DNA of 64,000 nucleotides from Fibrobacter succinogenes (GTDB lineage: Bacteria > Fibrobacterota > Fibrobacteria > Fibrobacterales > Fibrobacteraceae). Within the stretch, counting starts at the first letter, position 1, and every line of letters begins with the position of its first letter. The notes under the pieces were generated by a model that was given only the letters and a program-made list of their open reading frames with translations, ran no database searches and was not told the origin of the DNA. The stretch is from assembly GCA_902771595.1 (NCBI GenBank), contig CACXXH010000003.1:28203-92202 (forward strand), given 5' to 3'. This document shows positions 8,747-18,035 of this stretch, piece after piece. The translations under genes and the position numbers were made by a program.

Positions 8747-9583
8747 GTGAAGCCGATCTTTGAATATACAGACTACCGCGAATGGATTAGGGACGCTTTT
8801 GACGACTTCAAACAGCGCAAGACTGTTATATCCTGGCGTTACATGGCTATGAAGCTCGGCGCGGACCCGGGAAACCTTTTGCGCGTGTCGCAGGGCAAGA
8901 TCCACCTCACGCTCTCGCTCGTGAAACCCATGGCGGAGTTCTTCGAACTCAACGAGAAGGAAACGGCCTACTGGACGGAACTGGTTTGCTTCGGGCGCGC
9001 GAAGACCGACGCCGAGGCGTTGAACCACTACGAAAAAATGCAGGTGCTCAAAGGTATACCACTTAAGCGCCTCGCGAAGAAGGAACTGGAGTTCTACCGC
9101 CACTGGTACTGCAACTCCATCCGCTCGATTATCGGCATTTGCAAGTTCAAGGACGACTATGAGGGGCTTGCGGAGAGCTGTACGCCCCCAATTTCTGTGG
9201 ACGAGGCAAAAAGTGCCGTCAAACTTTTGTATGATTTAAACATGATCTCGAGGGATAGGGATGGATACTGGAAGGTGAACGACACCTTCGTGAGCACTGG
9301 TGGCAACTGGCGCTCCGAGGCCGTGCGCACATTCCAGAAGGAGACCATCCGCCTCGCAGGGGAATCGCTGGAACGCCACAATCCTCCGCAGAGAGATATC
9401 AGCACGGTGACGATGACGTTCAACATGGACGATATCGCGCTCATCCGTGAAAAGATCAAGGAATTCCGTAGCGAACTTTTGCGCATGTCGCAAGAAGGCA
9501 GCGGCGACGACACCGTGTTCCAGTTGAACGTTCAGTTGTTCCCAATTGGGTTTGCGAAGAAATTGCAGGAGAAGGAAAAATGA
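8747..9583 (+). CDS. TIGR02147/DUF4423-family putative regulator (module 1, divergent)
   Basis: A 278-residue member of the Fibrobacter TIGR02147 family. It starts with the family signature 'FEYTDYREWIRDAF', followed by an HTH-like segment ('ISWRYMAMKLGADPGNLLRV', about 28-50) and the conserved C-terminal block 'FQLNVQLFPIGF'. It is the most divergent of the seven copies in the window. Unlike the others it starts with GTG behind a GAGGA Shine-Dalgarno, and I see no paired operator-like sites upstream. Its TGA overlaps the next ATG (ATGA), so it is coupled to the gene at 9580. DNA binding is inferred, not shown. Confidence 0.85.
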   Translation: MKPIFEYTDYREWIRDAFDDFKQRKTVISWRYMAMKLGADPGNLLRVSQGKIHLTLSLVKPMAEFFELNEKETAYWTELVCFGRAKTDAEALNHYEKMQVLKGIPLKRLAKKELEFYRHWYCNSIRSIIGICKFKDDYEGLAESCTPPISVDEAKSAVKLLYDLNMISRDRDGYWKVNDTFVSTGGNWRSEAVRTFQKETIRLAGESLERHNPPQRDISTVTMTFNMDDIALIREKIKEFRSELLRMSQEGSGDDTVFQLNVQLFPIGFAKKLQEKEK

Positions 9584-11220
9584 AAAAGTTGCTTCTCTTA
9601 ATACCTGTTGCGCTTGCGGCATGGTTCTGCTCTTCGGCTCCCGAGGGCTTTACCGGTGGCCCGGGCAGCGAGACTACGAACGGCCTGGCTCTTGTGGACG
9701 GCCGCCCGGCGCCCTATGCTTCTGTCGCACTCCGCAAGGTGGACTTCCGGGCGGAGAAGGCGGTCGAAGAAAACGCCATCGTCGTGGCAGATACTTATGC
9801 TGACGGGGATGGTCTCTTTAACATTAAGATTCCGAACGACGGTAAGTACCGCCTCACGGTGGTCCACGACGGCGTTGCGTTTACGAAGGTCGTTACGCGT
9901 GACGACTTCTCTGAACCGGGCTGGGCGAACGCTCCTGATACGGTCAGGCTCGTGGCGACAGGCCTCCTTGCCGGTATCGTGGATGTGCCTGAGGGCTCGT
10001 CTTCTGTCTGGGTGGGCGTGCTCGGTACCGACGTGCTCGTGAAGACGGATTCGAACGGCTGGTTCGCTCTTCCGGCGGTACCCGCGAACGATTCCCTGCA
10101 ACTCTACTTTGTCGACGAAAAGTACAAGAAGAATCTGGGCGAAGAAGATTTGTACGTGAATCCCCTGGAATCCGTGCAGAAGGATTATCGCACCTCGGAT
10201 GACGGGAAAATCGTTGTCCTCCAGAAAGACGGCACGCCTGCCGCCTATGCGGCAGTCGCCCTCCGCCCTGCGGCTATGATGGCGGAAAATTACGTTGTTC
10301 AAAACAAGATGGTCGATTCCGAAATCCGTGCCGACGAGCAGGGCAAATTTACCATGAATTGGCCTGCACGGGGCAATTACCGCCTGACAGTCGTTTCGGA
10401 TGGCTCGGCGTTCTCGAAGGTGTTCACCGCCAAGGAACTGCCCGATCTTGATACCATCAAACTTTCCGCCACAGCTTCGATTTCGAGTAAAGTAACACTC
10501 CGCTCCTCGGCTGAATATGCGTGGGTTGGCATATATGGGCTCGATGTGCTCGTGAAGACGAACAATGTGGGCGCCTACGTGCTTCCGAACGTGCCCGCGG
10601 GCGATACGCTTTCCTTGTACTTCCTGACTGCCGACAGCAACCAGCTTTATACGGAATGGAAGACTGTCGTTGAACCCAAGAGTACGCAGTTCCTGAGCCC
10701 CGTGATGGTGCTTCAGGATTTCGAGGGTGAGTCTGCGGGCTGGTACCTGAATATCGATTCCCTCAAGAAGGGTACCGAATTCAAGACGGCAAACGTGAAG
10801 GCGGGCATCGAGAAAGATTCTACCCGTGGCTCGAAAGTGTTCCACGGCAAGTACAAACTGGCTAATGACGATTACGCTTGGGCGCTTATCGGAACTTCGT
10901 TCGATCATTACATGAACTTCGCCGCAATCGATTCCATCGTGTTCTATGCGAAGGGTAACGGAAGCATTAAGCTTTCGCTCGAGAACTGGGTTTCGCCGTC
11001 GGTCAACCTGAAGGCGGCTACGGACTGGTACTCGCTTTCTTCGAAGTGGAAACGCATCAGCGTGAATCCGGCGGAACTCTGCGTGGGTAGCGCTAACGAA
11101 GAAACCTGCTTTACCACGTGGAACGCGGTGAAGGGCGGCGTCAAGCAGTTCCACATATTCGTGGAAGGCGGCTCCGAGTTCTACGTCGACGACGTGACCC
11201 TCTACGGCGCGCTGTTCTAA
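9580..11220 (+). CDS. Exported multi-domain protein with duplicated beta-sandwich repeats and CBM-like C-terminus
   Basis: The 546-residue product has a lipoprotein-like N-terminus (Cys about 17 in AWFCSS, an atypical lipobox). Two similar segments follow (about 30-185 and 205-365). Each holds a carboxypeptidase-regulatory-like unit ('KYRLTVVHDGVAFTKV' and 'NYRLTVVSDGSAFSKV') and a second unit with 'VWVGVLGTDVLVKT' or 'AWVGIYGLDVLVKT'. The C-terminal 170 residues resemble a CBM11/CIA30-type jelly roll ('DFEGESAGWYLNID', 'AIDSIVFYAKGNGSIKLSLE'). This fits a cell-surface polysaccharide-binding protein. The ATGA overlap with the regulator gene suggests translational coupling. Confidence 0.75.
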   Translation: MKKLLLLIPVALAAWFCSSAPEGFTGGPGSETTNGLALVDGRPAPYASVALRKVDFRAEKAVEENAIVVADTYADGDGLFNIKIPNDGKYRLTVVHDGVAFTKVVTRDDFSEPGWANAPDTVRLVATGLLAGIVDVPEGSSSVWVGVLGTDVLVKTDSNGWFALPAVPANDSLQLYFVDEKYKKNLGEEDLYVNPLESVQKDYRTSDDGKIVVLQKDGTPAAYAAVALRPAAMMAENYVVQNKMVDSEIRADEQGKFTMNWPARGNYRLTVVSDGSAFSKVFTAKELPDLDTIKLSATASISSKVTLRSSAEYAWVGIYGLDVLVKTNNVGAYVLPNVPAGDTLSLYFLTADSNQLYTEWKTVVEPKSTQFLSPVMVLQDFEGESAGWYLNIDSLKKGTEFKTANVKAGIEKDSTRGSKVFHGKYKLANDDYAWALIGTSFDHYMNFAAIDSIVFYAKGNGSIKLSLENWVSPSVNLKAATDWYSLSSKWKRISVNPAELCVGSANEETCFTTWNAVKGGVKQFHIFVEGGSEFYVDDVTLYGALF

Positions 11221-11325
11221 TCCCTGCATGAGCTTGGGTGACGGCCGTCGCAAAGACCCAGACCATAATCCTGTTTTTGTTGATATTTAAAGGGTTCTGC
11301 GCTTGTTTCGGAGCCCGAATTTAAG

Positions 11326-11333
11326 TATCTTTG
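11326..11333 (+). promoter_or_regulatory. TATCTTTG box, 6 nt before the ispA start
   Basis: TATCTTTG is a full TAnnTTTG match and ends 6 nt before the ATG at 11340. No ribosome-binding site fits between them. This suggests a leaderless transcript for the ispA-dxs-trmH-pyrF operon. Confidence 0.5.
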
Positions 11334-11339
11334 GTCTAT

Positions 11340-12227
11340 ATGGAAAGTCTTGAAAAAGAATCGGCGATTGCCCAGGATTATCTTGCGCGCATCGCGAAAG
11401 AAGCTGAAGCGAAATTTGATGAACATCTTCCTCCGGTAAGCGACCGTCCGTGCCGCTTGCACGAGGCTATGCGTTATTCCATGTTTGCTGGCGGTAAGCG
11501 CCTGCGCCCCGGCCTTGCGAAGGCCACGTTCGATATGTTCGGCGGCAAGGGCGATAAGATTTGGCTTGCGACCAGCGCCCTCGAGATGCTCCACACGTTC
11601 AGCCTTATTCACGACGACCTTCCTTGCGTCGACAACGACGATTACCGCAGGGGCAAGCTCACGAGCCACAAGAAGTTCGGCGAAGCGACTGCCGTGATGG
11701 CGGGCGACGCTCTCTGCGTTCAGGCTTTTGAACTGATGGGCCGTGCGGGCGATGCACGTGCCATCGAGGTTCTCGCCCACCTGCTGGGTACGTACGGCAT
11801 GATTGGCGGCGAGATGACCGACATTGAATGCGAAGGCAAGACTGTCGACCTCGAGATTGTCGACTACATCCATTACCACAAGACGGCGGCCCTCATCGAG
11901 GCTTCGCTCCAGGTGGGTGCGATGCTTGCCGGCGCCGACGAGAAGTCCATCGCGGCCATCCGCAATTACGGGCGCTCCATCGGGCTTGCGTTCCAGATTG
12001 TCGACGATATTCTGGATATCGTCTCCACGACCGAAGAACTCGGCAAGGATGCCGGCTCCGATCTCGAGAAGGGCAAGGCGACCTACCCGTCCATCGTCGG
12101 ACTTGAAAATTCACGCGCAAAGGCGAAGGAACTCTACGACGAATCCCTAAAGGCTCTCGACGGCCTTGCATGCGATACGTCCATCCTGCGCGCTATCGCC
12201 GCATTTATCATTACCCGGGTTAAGTAA
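11340..12227 (+). CDS. ispA: Polyprenyl (farnesyl/geranyl) diphosphate synthase
   Basis: The 295-residue protein has both aspartate-rich motifs of trans-isoprenyl diphosphate synthases: DDLPCVDNDDYRRG (about 91) and DDILD (about 222). It also has 'GGKRLRPGL' and 'MAGDALCVQAFE'. It condenses isopentenyl diphosphate with allylic diphosphates in isoprenoid synthesis; the motif spacing suits a farnesyl-type (IspA) enzyme. The ATG at 11340 is chosen over an in-frame TTG at 11331 because the TAnnTTTG box covers that TTG. Its TAA overlaps the dxs ATG by 1 nt. Confidence 0.93.
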   Translation: MESLEKESAIAQDYLARIAKEAEAKFDEHLPPVSDRPCRLHEAMRYSMFAGGKRLRPGLAKATFDMFGGKGDKIWLATSALEMLHTFSLIHDDLPCVDNDDYRRGKLTSHKKFGEATAVMAGDALCVQAFELMGRAGDARAIEVLAHLLGTYGMIGGEMTDIECEGKTVDLEIVDYIHYHKTAALIEASLQVGAMLAGADEKSIAAIRNYGRSIGLAFQIVDDILDIVSTTEELGKDAGSDLEKGKATYPSIVGLENSRAKAKELYDESLKALDGLACDTSILRAIAAFIITRVK

Positions 12228-14098
12228 TGGATTTAAAAGACGTAAAGTCTCCAAAGGACATCAAGCACTGTTCCGTCCCGGAACTGAACCGGCTTGCCTC
12301 GCAGGTACGCGAGACAATCATTGGCCAGGTTTCCAAGCACGGCGGGCACTTGGCGTCTAGCCTCGGTGTCGTAGAACTCACGCTCGCGCTCCACTATGTG
12401 TTCAACGCGCCCGACGACAAGATCGTGTGGGACGTGGGGCACCAGGCTTATGTCCACAAGCTTTTGACCGGACGTTACGACCGGTTCGGCACGCTGCGCC
12501 AGCAGGGCGGTATTTCCGGGTTCCTCAAGCGTAACGAAAGCGAGTACGACTGCTTCGGTGCGGGCCATGCGACTACGTCCATTTCGGCCGCTCTCGGTTT
12601 TGCCGTGGCGCGCAACCATTTCGAGCGCAAGAACAACGTGGTGGCCGTCATCGGTGACGGTTCCATGACCGGCGGTATGGCATACGAGGCCCTCAACAAC
12701 GCCGGGCTCTCGAAGCAGAACATGACCATCATCTTGAACGACAACAAGATGAGCATCGCGCCCAACGTGGGCGGGTTCAGCAAGTACCTGAACCGCGTGA
12801 TTTCGGACCCGGTTTACAACAAGATGCGTTCGGACCTGGACCGCCTGATGAGGCGTGTGCCCGGTATCTTGGGCAGCCGCTTCCGCGACCTGTTCCTGCA
12901 GGTGGAATCTGCCGCGAAGAACGCGGTGAAGCCCGGCGCCTTCTTCGAAGACCTGGGCGTGCGTTACTTTGGCCCCATCGACGGTCACGACATAAATGAA
13001 CTTATCATGATTCTCGAGCGCGTGAAGTCGCAGCCCGGTCCGTGCATCGTGCACGTGCTGACCGAGAAGGGCCGCGGTCTCGATGCCGCCGAGAAGAACC
13101 CGACCAAATTCCACGGATGCGGTCCGTTCGACCCCGAAAGCGGGCTCCCGCTTGCCCCGGGCAAGCCGAACCCCTCCCTCACGAGCGTCTTCGGCAATAC
13201 TTTGCTCGAACTCGCGAAGAAGGACAAGCGCATCATGGGCATCACGGCCGCCATGCCCACGGGCTGCGGTCTCGATATAGTCGCGAAGGAATTACCCGAC
13301 CGCGTGATAGACGTGGGCATCGCGGAAGAACACGCGGTGACGTTTGCCGCGGGCCTTGCCTGCGACGGCGTGGTTCCGGTGGTCGCCATTTATTCTAGTT
13401 TCATGCAGCGCGCCTACGACCAGATTATGCACGATGTCGCGCTGCAGAACCTGCATGTGGTATTCGTGCTCGACCGCGCGGGACTTGTCGGTGCCGACGG
13501 GCCCACGCACCATGGTGCGTTCGACCTGTCGTTCCTGCGTACCGTGCCCGGCATGACGGTGCTTGCGCCTAGCGACGAGAACGAACTCCGCGACATGCTG
13601 GTCGCCTCCATCGACATGGAGGGGCCCGTCGCAATCCGTTACCCGCGCGGGACTGCCCTCGCCGAATCGCTCGCGCCTGCAAGCGACGCTCCCTTCGATG
13701 CGAAGCTCCCGAAGGTCATCGAGCAGGGCAAGGGAATCCTGCTGCTCGGTGCCGGGTTCATGACAAACGAACTGAAGAAGACCGCCGCCATATTGAAGGC
13801 GAACGGATACAGTCCCACGCTGGTGGATGCCCGTTTTGTCAAGCCTCTCGACGATGAATGCTACCGCGGGCTTCTCTCGAGCCACGACGTTATCGTGACG
13901 CTCGAAGACAATACCCGCATAGGCGGCTACGGCTCTGCGGTCATGGAGCTCATGGCTGATTTGGGGATTACGGGAAAGAAGTTCTTCCGGTTTGGCCTGC
14001 CCGACCATTTCGTGGAACAGGGTGAAATCCAGAATCTGTACAAACTCTTGAAAATAGACGGCGAGTCTGTCGCCAAACAATTGATGGAAATACTATGA
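12227..14098 (+). CDS. dxs: 1-deoxy-D-xylulose-5-phosphate synthase
   Basis: A full-length 623-residue DXS. Visible landmarks are 'VWDVGHQAYVHKLLTGR', the thiamine diphosphate motif 'GDGSMTGGMAYEALNNAG', 'KFHGCGPFD', the catalytic-Glu block 'DVGIAEEHAVTFAAG' and 'YSSFMQRAYDQIMHDV'. It makes DXP from pyruvate and glyceraldehyde 3-phosphate, the entry step of the MEP isoprenoid pathway, and so feeds the adjacent ispA product. It overlaps ispA by 1 nt (TAATG) and the next gene by 4 nt (ATGA), indicating one operon. Confidence 0.97.
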   Translation: MDLKDVKSPKDIKHCSVPELNRLASQVRETIIGQVSKHGGHLASSLGVVELTLALHYVFNAPDDKIVWDVGHQAYVHKLLTGRYDRFGTLRQQGGISGFLKRNESEYDCFGAGHATTSISAALGFAVARNHFERKNNVVAVIGDGSMTGGMAYEALNNAGLSKQNMTIILNDNKMSIAPNVGGFSKYLNRVISDPVYNKMRSDLDRLMRRVPGILGSRFRDLFLQVESAAKNAVKPGAFFEDLGVRYFGPIDGHDINELIMILERVKSQPGPCIVHVLTEKGRGLDAAEKNPTKFHGCGPFDPESGLPLAPGKPNPSLTSVFGNTLLELAKKDKRIMGITAAMPTGCGLDIVAKELPDRVIDVGIAEEHAVTFAAGLACDGVVPVVAIYSSFMQRAYDQIMHDVALQNLHVVFVLDRAGLVGADGPTHHGAFDLSFLRTVPGMTVLAPSDENELRDMLVASIDMEGPVAIRYPRGTALAESLAPASDAPFDAKLPKVIEQGKGILLLGAGFMTNELKKTAAILKANGYSPTLVDARFVKPLDDECYRGLLSSHDVIVTLEDNTRIGGYGSAVMELMADLGITGKKFFRFGLPDHFVEQGEIQNLYKLLKIDGESVAKQLMEIL

Positions 14099-15348
14099 GC
14101 GAAGAAAACAAGCGCACAGTGAAAACCACTCTTACCCGCAAGTTCGGTGTGAGTGAAAAGAAAGACGAACGCCGCCCGCGCAAGGACGACGGCGAATCCA
14201 GAAAGTTCGGCGACCGTCCCGCCTTTGGCGGACGCCGCGATGGCGAACACAGCGGTTTCCGTTCGGGCCGTCCGCGTGGACTGCGCGAAGATGGTTCCCG
14301 CAACGAGGATTCCGAAGGCCGTTTCGACCGCGAACGCCGCCCGCGTCGCTTTGGCGACCGCCCGTTTGGCCGCCGCGAAAGTGGCCGCTTCGGGGATCGT
14401 TTTGGCAAGCGCGGTGACCGTCCGTTCCGTTCTTTTGACGGCGCTTCCGAAAACACTCCGGTTTACCGCCAGCGTCCCGAACAGAAGGCTGAACGCGTCG
14501 ACGAGAATATCGACGAGGCAACGCTCGAGGCACGCGCCGCTCAGATTGAAAAGTCCGAAGACACCGTCGCCAATCCGCCTTGGTTCAAGAAGCTCCTCGC
14601 CATCACGACGGAAAAGGGCCGTGAACGCGAAGGCCGCTTCCTCGGTGAAGGCGTGCATGTGGTGGACGAACTCGTGTCCCGCCACCGCGAAATCGTCATC
14701 GCCGTCTACATGGTGGAAGGTTTCGAGAACGAACCGCTTATCGAAAAGATCAACGAGGCGGACGTCACCATCCATATGCTCACTGCCGACCAGATGAAGC
14801 AGCTTTCTTCTACAGTCACTACGCAGGGAATCATCGCGCACTGCCGCATCGCGAACAAGAAGCCGGTGTACGAATCGAGCCGCAGCGTGATTACGCTTGT
14901 CGATGCCGTGCAGGATCCGGGTAACCTCGGTACGCTCTTCCGCACGAGCCTCGGTTTCGGTTCCGACGGTATGGTGCTCGGCCGCGGCACGGTGAGCCCG
15001 TTCAACCCGAAGGTCGTGCGCGGTTCTTCGGGAACGTTCCTCCGCGTGCCTTTCGAATTCGACATCGACATGGTCGACCACATCAATTTCTTGCGCAGCA
15101 AGGGTTACACCATCATCGCTACGGATTTGCACGCGAAGCAGAGCCTCCGCGACATCCCGAAGCACAAGCTCCGCAAGATGGCCTTCCTCGTGGGTAACGA
15201 GGGCGCTGGCACGAACCCGTACTTCATCGAACTTGCTGACGAGACCGTGAAGATCCCGATGAGCAGCGAGCTCGAATCTCTCAATGTTTCCGTGGCTCAC
15301 GGCATCCTCAGCTACGAGGCCGCCCAGATCCAGGAGGAACTCAAGTAA
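14095..15348 (+). CDS. TrmH/SpoU-family RNA 2'-O-methyltransferase with Arg/Gly/Asp-rich N-terminal tail
   Basis: Residues 1-150 are highly charged, with repeated RFGDRPFG-like units. This tail is probably disordered and RNA-binding. About 160-250 matches the SpoU substrate-binding domain. About 262-417 is the SPOUT methyltransferase domain with its three motifs: 'DAVQDPGNLGTLFRT', 'LVGNEGAGT' and 'PMSSELESLNVSVA'. These form the trefoil-knot S-adenosylmethionine site. Whether it acts on rRNA (RlmB-like) or tRNA cannot be told. It is translationally coupled to dxs and pyrF (ATGA and TAATG overlaps). Confidence 0.88.
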   Translation: MSEENKRTVKTTLTRKFGVSEKKDERRPRKDDGESRKFGDRPAFGGRRDGEHSGFRSGRPRGLREDGSRNEDSEGRFDRERRPRRFGDRPFGRRESGRFGDRFGKRGDRPFRSFDGASENTPVYRQRPEQKAERVDENIDEATLEARAAQIEKSEDTVANPPWFKKLLAITTEKGREREGRFLGEGVHVVDELVSRHREIVIAVYMVEGFENEPLIEKINEADVTIHMLTADQMKQLSSTVTTQGIIAHCRIANKKPVYESSRSVITLVDAVQDPGNLGTLFRTSLGFGSDGMVLGRGTVSPFNPKVVRGSSGTFLRVPFEFDIDMVDHINFLRSKGYTIIATDLHAKQSLRDIPKHKLRKMAFLVGNEGAGTNPYFIELADETVKIPMSSELESLNVSVAHGILSYEAAQIQEELK

Positions 15349-16235
15349 TGGCGAACTTCCACGAACGTCTTGAACAGCGCATCGCTGCTTGCGGGAACCC
15401 GGTTTGCCTGGGCATGGACCCGGTGCTCAAGCTGATTCCCCTCGAAGGCAGTGCCGAAGAGAAGATCAAGCGCTTCTACCTCGACATTCTGGAATGCGCC
15501 CTGCGCCGTAACGTGCAGCCCGCCGTGGTGAAGCCGAACAGCGCTTACTACGAATGCGTGAGCGTGCAGGCGATGCTCGTGCTGCAGGAACTCATCGCCG
15601 CTTACAGGAGCGCCGGCATTCCGGTGGTTCTCGATGCGAAGCGTGGCGATATCGGCAAGTCTAGCGCCGCCTATGCGACTGCCGCCTATGACGTTTACAA
15701 GGCCGACGCGGTTACGGTTTCGCCCTGGATGGGTTCTGATTCCGTTGGCCCGTTCATCCGCGAGAATTCCGAGAACGGCGCGTACGTGTTGCTCCGCACG
15801 AGCAACAAGGGCGCCCACGATTTCCAGGACATGAACGTTGTCCGTAGCGACGACCCGCGCGACAATGCGCAGGCTTTCTATTCCGTCGCTGACAAGATTA
15901 TGGAATGGGACGGCTCCCTCGGTTACCTGGGCGCTGTCGTCGGTGCGACGCACCCCGAAGAACTCGAGCAGATTACCGCCTACACGGTGGCCAAGAAGCA
16001 CGAAATCCCGTTCCTCATTCCGGGCGTGTCCATTCCGGGCGTTCCCGGCGGTCAGGGCGGTGACGCGAAGACTGTGCTTACTGCGATCGCGAATGGCGGT
16101 GGCAAGCGCAAGTTCCACGTGCTCAACAGCTCCAGCGGGCTCAATTTTGCCTGGCAGCGCAACAACACTCCGGCGAACTTCGCGAACGATTGCATCGACG
16201 CGCTGGAACGCCTCGCCGAGGCCTGCGCGTTCTGA
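15348..16235 (+). CDS. pyrF: Orotidine 5'-phosphate decarboxylase, long (type 2) form
   Basis: The 295-residue length and the motif 'VVLDAKRGDIGKSSAAYA' (about 95-112), which holds the catalytic Lys-Asp array, identify OMP decarboxylase of the longer bacterial type. 'CLGMDP' at the N-terminus and 'VVGATHPEEL' further on also fit. It catalyses the last step of UMP synthesis. It overlaps the methyltransferase gene by 1 nt and ends the operon. Confidence 0.95.
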   Translation: MANFHERLEQRIAACGNPVCLGMDPVLKLIPLEGSAEEKIKRFYLDILECALRRNVQPAVVKPNSAYYECVSVQAMLVLQELIAAYRSAGIPVVLDAKRGDIGKSSAAYATAAYDVYKADAVTVSPWMGSDSVGPFIRENSENGAYVLLRTSNKGAHDFQDMNVVRSDDPRDNAQAFYSVADKIMEWDGSLGYLGAVVGATHPEELEQITAYTVAKKHEIPFLIPGVSIPGVPGGQGGDAKTVLTAIANGGGKRKFHVLNSSSGLNFAWQRNNTPANFANDCIDALERLAEACAF

Positions 16236-16248
16236 GTTCATAGTTCCG

Positions 16249-16265
16249 AGTTCTGAGTTACTAGT
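16249..16265. repeat. 17-bp repeat AGTTCTGAGTTACTAGT, copy 1
   Basis: AGTTCTGAGTTACTAGT is repeated exactly at 32490-32506. The rest of this intergenic region (to 16343) contains further ACTAGTAACTA-type runs, as does 35996-36016. It behaves like a dispersed intergenic repeat family. Confidence 0.6.
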
Positions 16266-16343
16266 GATGCTGTTATGAAAAAGCTTCTTGACATTAGAAA
16301 TTCTAGTAACCAGGAACTATTAACTAGTAACTAATAATTACTT

Positions 16344-17222
16344 ATGCGCTTCTTGATTCCCATAGTTCTTGCCGTTGCGGTCATCGCGCTCGCCTTTAAT
16401 TTGGCGAAGCCGCTCCCCGGCACGAACTTTGACGAATCCTTCTTGCCTAAGGCGTCGTCGGTGAAGTACGTCGCCGCCGGCCACGATGCTTCGGTTGCGG
16501 GCCTCTTCTGGATAAAGGGACTCACCGAACTGGGCGAAAGCTACCTTACCGGCAAGGAATACGCATATCTGGGCCATGTGGCGAACTTGTGCACCGAACT
16601 GGACAGCCTGTTCTACACTCCGTATTACTTTATCAGTGGGGTCACGCCCATCGATGCCCCGGACACTTCCGACTTGGTGGTGCTTCGCAGGGCCGTTCGC
16701 GTGTATCCCGAAAAGTGGCGAATCGCCGTGAGCCTTGCGCTTCGGCTTGCGAATGGGCCTTACCCCGACAAGCAGGCGGCTGCCGACGTGATGCGTCCGT
16801 ATTTCGACAGCAAGGATACGACCATGCCGGAACATATCCGCATGATGTATCGTTCGTTCGAACTGGACTTGGAGCAGACGGAAACGGCAGTCGAGATGAT
16901 TTTGAACGACGTGATGCAGCCGCGGTTCAAGAAGTTCCGCAAGAGTTTCTGCAACAAGACGTTCCGCGCTCTCGGTTACGGTGGTTACGGGTCTGTGAGC
17001 GGGCCGGATTCTACCGTCTATAAAGATATCGAAAAGACCATCGACGCTTTTGCCGATGGCAAGATTCCCCCGCGTTATGCTTACGCTCACCTGCTTTCAT
17101 TGAAGAAGGTGGAGCCCGCGAAGACTGAGGAACCTGCCGCCGCAGAAGAGCCTGCCGCTGAAACCGGCACGGACAAGGCCGCTGATTCGACAAGTGCCGC
17201 TCCGGCTCCCGCAGAGAATTAA
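16344..17222 (+). CDS. Membrane-anchored TPR-like protein of unknown function
   Basis: A 292-residue protein with an uncleaved N-terminal signal-anchor (about 3-22) and an Ala/Glu/Pro-rich tail (last 40 residues). The middle resembles a family seen in deltaproteobacteria-like genomes: 'DASVAGLFWIKGLTELGESY', then 'CTELDSLFYTPYYFISG', then 'VYPEKWRIAVSLAL'. Those look like degenerate TPR units. The role is unknown. Upstream is an intergenic repeat region rather than an obvious promoter; downstream is a strong terminator. Confidence 0.7.
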   Translation: MRFLIPIVLAVAVIALAFNLAKPLPGTNFDESFLPKASSVKYVAAGHDASVAGLFWIKGLTELGESYLTGKEYAYLGHVANLCTELDSLFYTPYYFISGVTPIDAPDTSDLVVLRRAVRVYPEKWRIAVSLALRLANGPYPDKQAAADVMRPYFDSKDTTMPEHIRMMYRSFELDLEQTETAVEMILNDVMQPRFKKFRKSFCNKTFRALGYGGYGSVSGPDSTVYKDIEKTIDAFADGKIPPRYAYAHLLSLKKVEPAKTEEPAAAEEPAAETGTDKAADSTSAAPAPAEN

Positions 17223-17226
17223 AAAT

Positions 17227-17253
17227 GCCGGTTTTGACCGGCTTCTTTTTTTT
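17227..17253 (+). terminator. Intrinsic terminator
   Basis: GCCGGT-TTTG-ACCGGC (17227-17242) followed by an almost pure T-run to 17253. It closes the plus-strand TPR-like gene, just before the convergent minus-strand genes. Confidence 0.88.
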
Positions 17254-17264
17254 ACGAATTTGAA

Positions 17265-18035
17265 TTATTCCCCGCAGCGCTTCGCGTTGTTCGGGAGTCC
17301 CATCAGTTCGAATGCGTTCTTGCAGCGCAGTTTCAGGTCGGCGGCAGCATCTGCCGGAGTGCCTTTCAGGAGCGAACGATGGTAAAGGATTGTCGCCGTC
17401 ATGTACGGGACGTTGTTCTTGATGGACATGGCTTCGGCCGCCTGGTAGAGCGAATCCGCTTCGCGCTTGCCCTGCAGGTCTGCCATGCGGGCTGCCGTCC
17501 AGGCGTAGAACCCGCCCTTCTTGCTTGTGCGCTTGCCGACCATCTTGAGCGATTCTTCGGCATCGTCGTTCCGGCCCTTGGCTGCCTGCGCGATGGCGCA
17601 TTCGGAATAGAACGAAGCCTGGAGTGGTTTGTCGGAGTCGCTTACGGAATCGGCGTCCGCAGAATTGCACACCTTGAGCGCCTCGTCGAAGTTGCCCTGC
17701 GCGTTGGCGAGCGCAGCCTTGCCCTGGAGGAGCATCAGGTTGGTGTTCTTGTCGAGAATCTCGGGACGTACCTGCGAAAGCAGGGTGTCGGCCAGTTCGA
17801 AATCGAGGCTCATCGTGCGGACTTGCGCCATCGCCATGAGCACGCGGCCTTCGGAGCGCAGGTCCGCTTCTTTGCGGCTGGCGAGGAGTGCGCGTTCCAG
17901 CTGCCCGTAGCCCTTCGCGAACTTGCCCGCGTCGAGCGAACGCTGGGCGCGGGACGAAAGGATGCCCGACTCGGAGGCGCTTGCGATTGTGGCAAGCGAA
18001 AGCAGTGCTGCGATGCCGAACTTGCGCATTACCAT
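17265..18035 (-). CDS. Exported TPR-like repeat protein paired with the MCE gene
   Basis: A 256-residue protein with a signal peptide (cleavage likely after SLATIASA) and helical repeats resembling TPRs ('AKGYGQLERALLASRKEA', 'ALANAQGNFDEALKVC', 'DSLYQAAEAMSIKN'). I do not recognise a specific family. The ATG at 18035 has GGTGGAG 5 nt upstream; ATG 18029, which would overlap the mlaD-like stop by 1 nt, is the alternative. Overlap with the MCE gene upstream implies an operon, so it may be a periplasmic partner in lipid transport. That is position-based inference. Confidence 0.7.
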   Translation of the reverse strand: MVMRKFGIAALLSLATIASASESGILSSRAQRSLDAGKFAKGYGQLERALLASRKEADLRSEGRVLMAMAQVRTMSLDFELADTLLSQVRPEILDKNTNLMLLQGKAALANAQGNFDEALKVCNSADADSVSDSDKPLQASFYSECAIAQAAKGRNDDAEESLKMVGKRTSKKGGFYAWTAARMADLQGKREADSLYQAAEAMSIKNNVPYMTATILYHRSLLKGTPADAAADLKLRCKNAFELMGLPNNAKRCGE

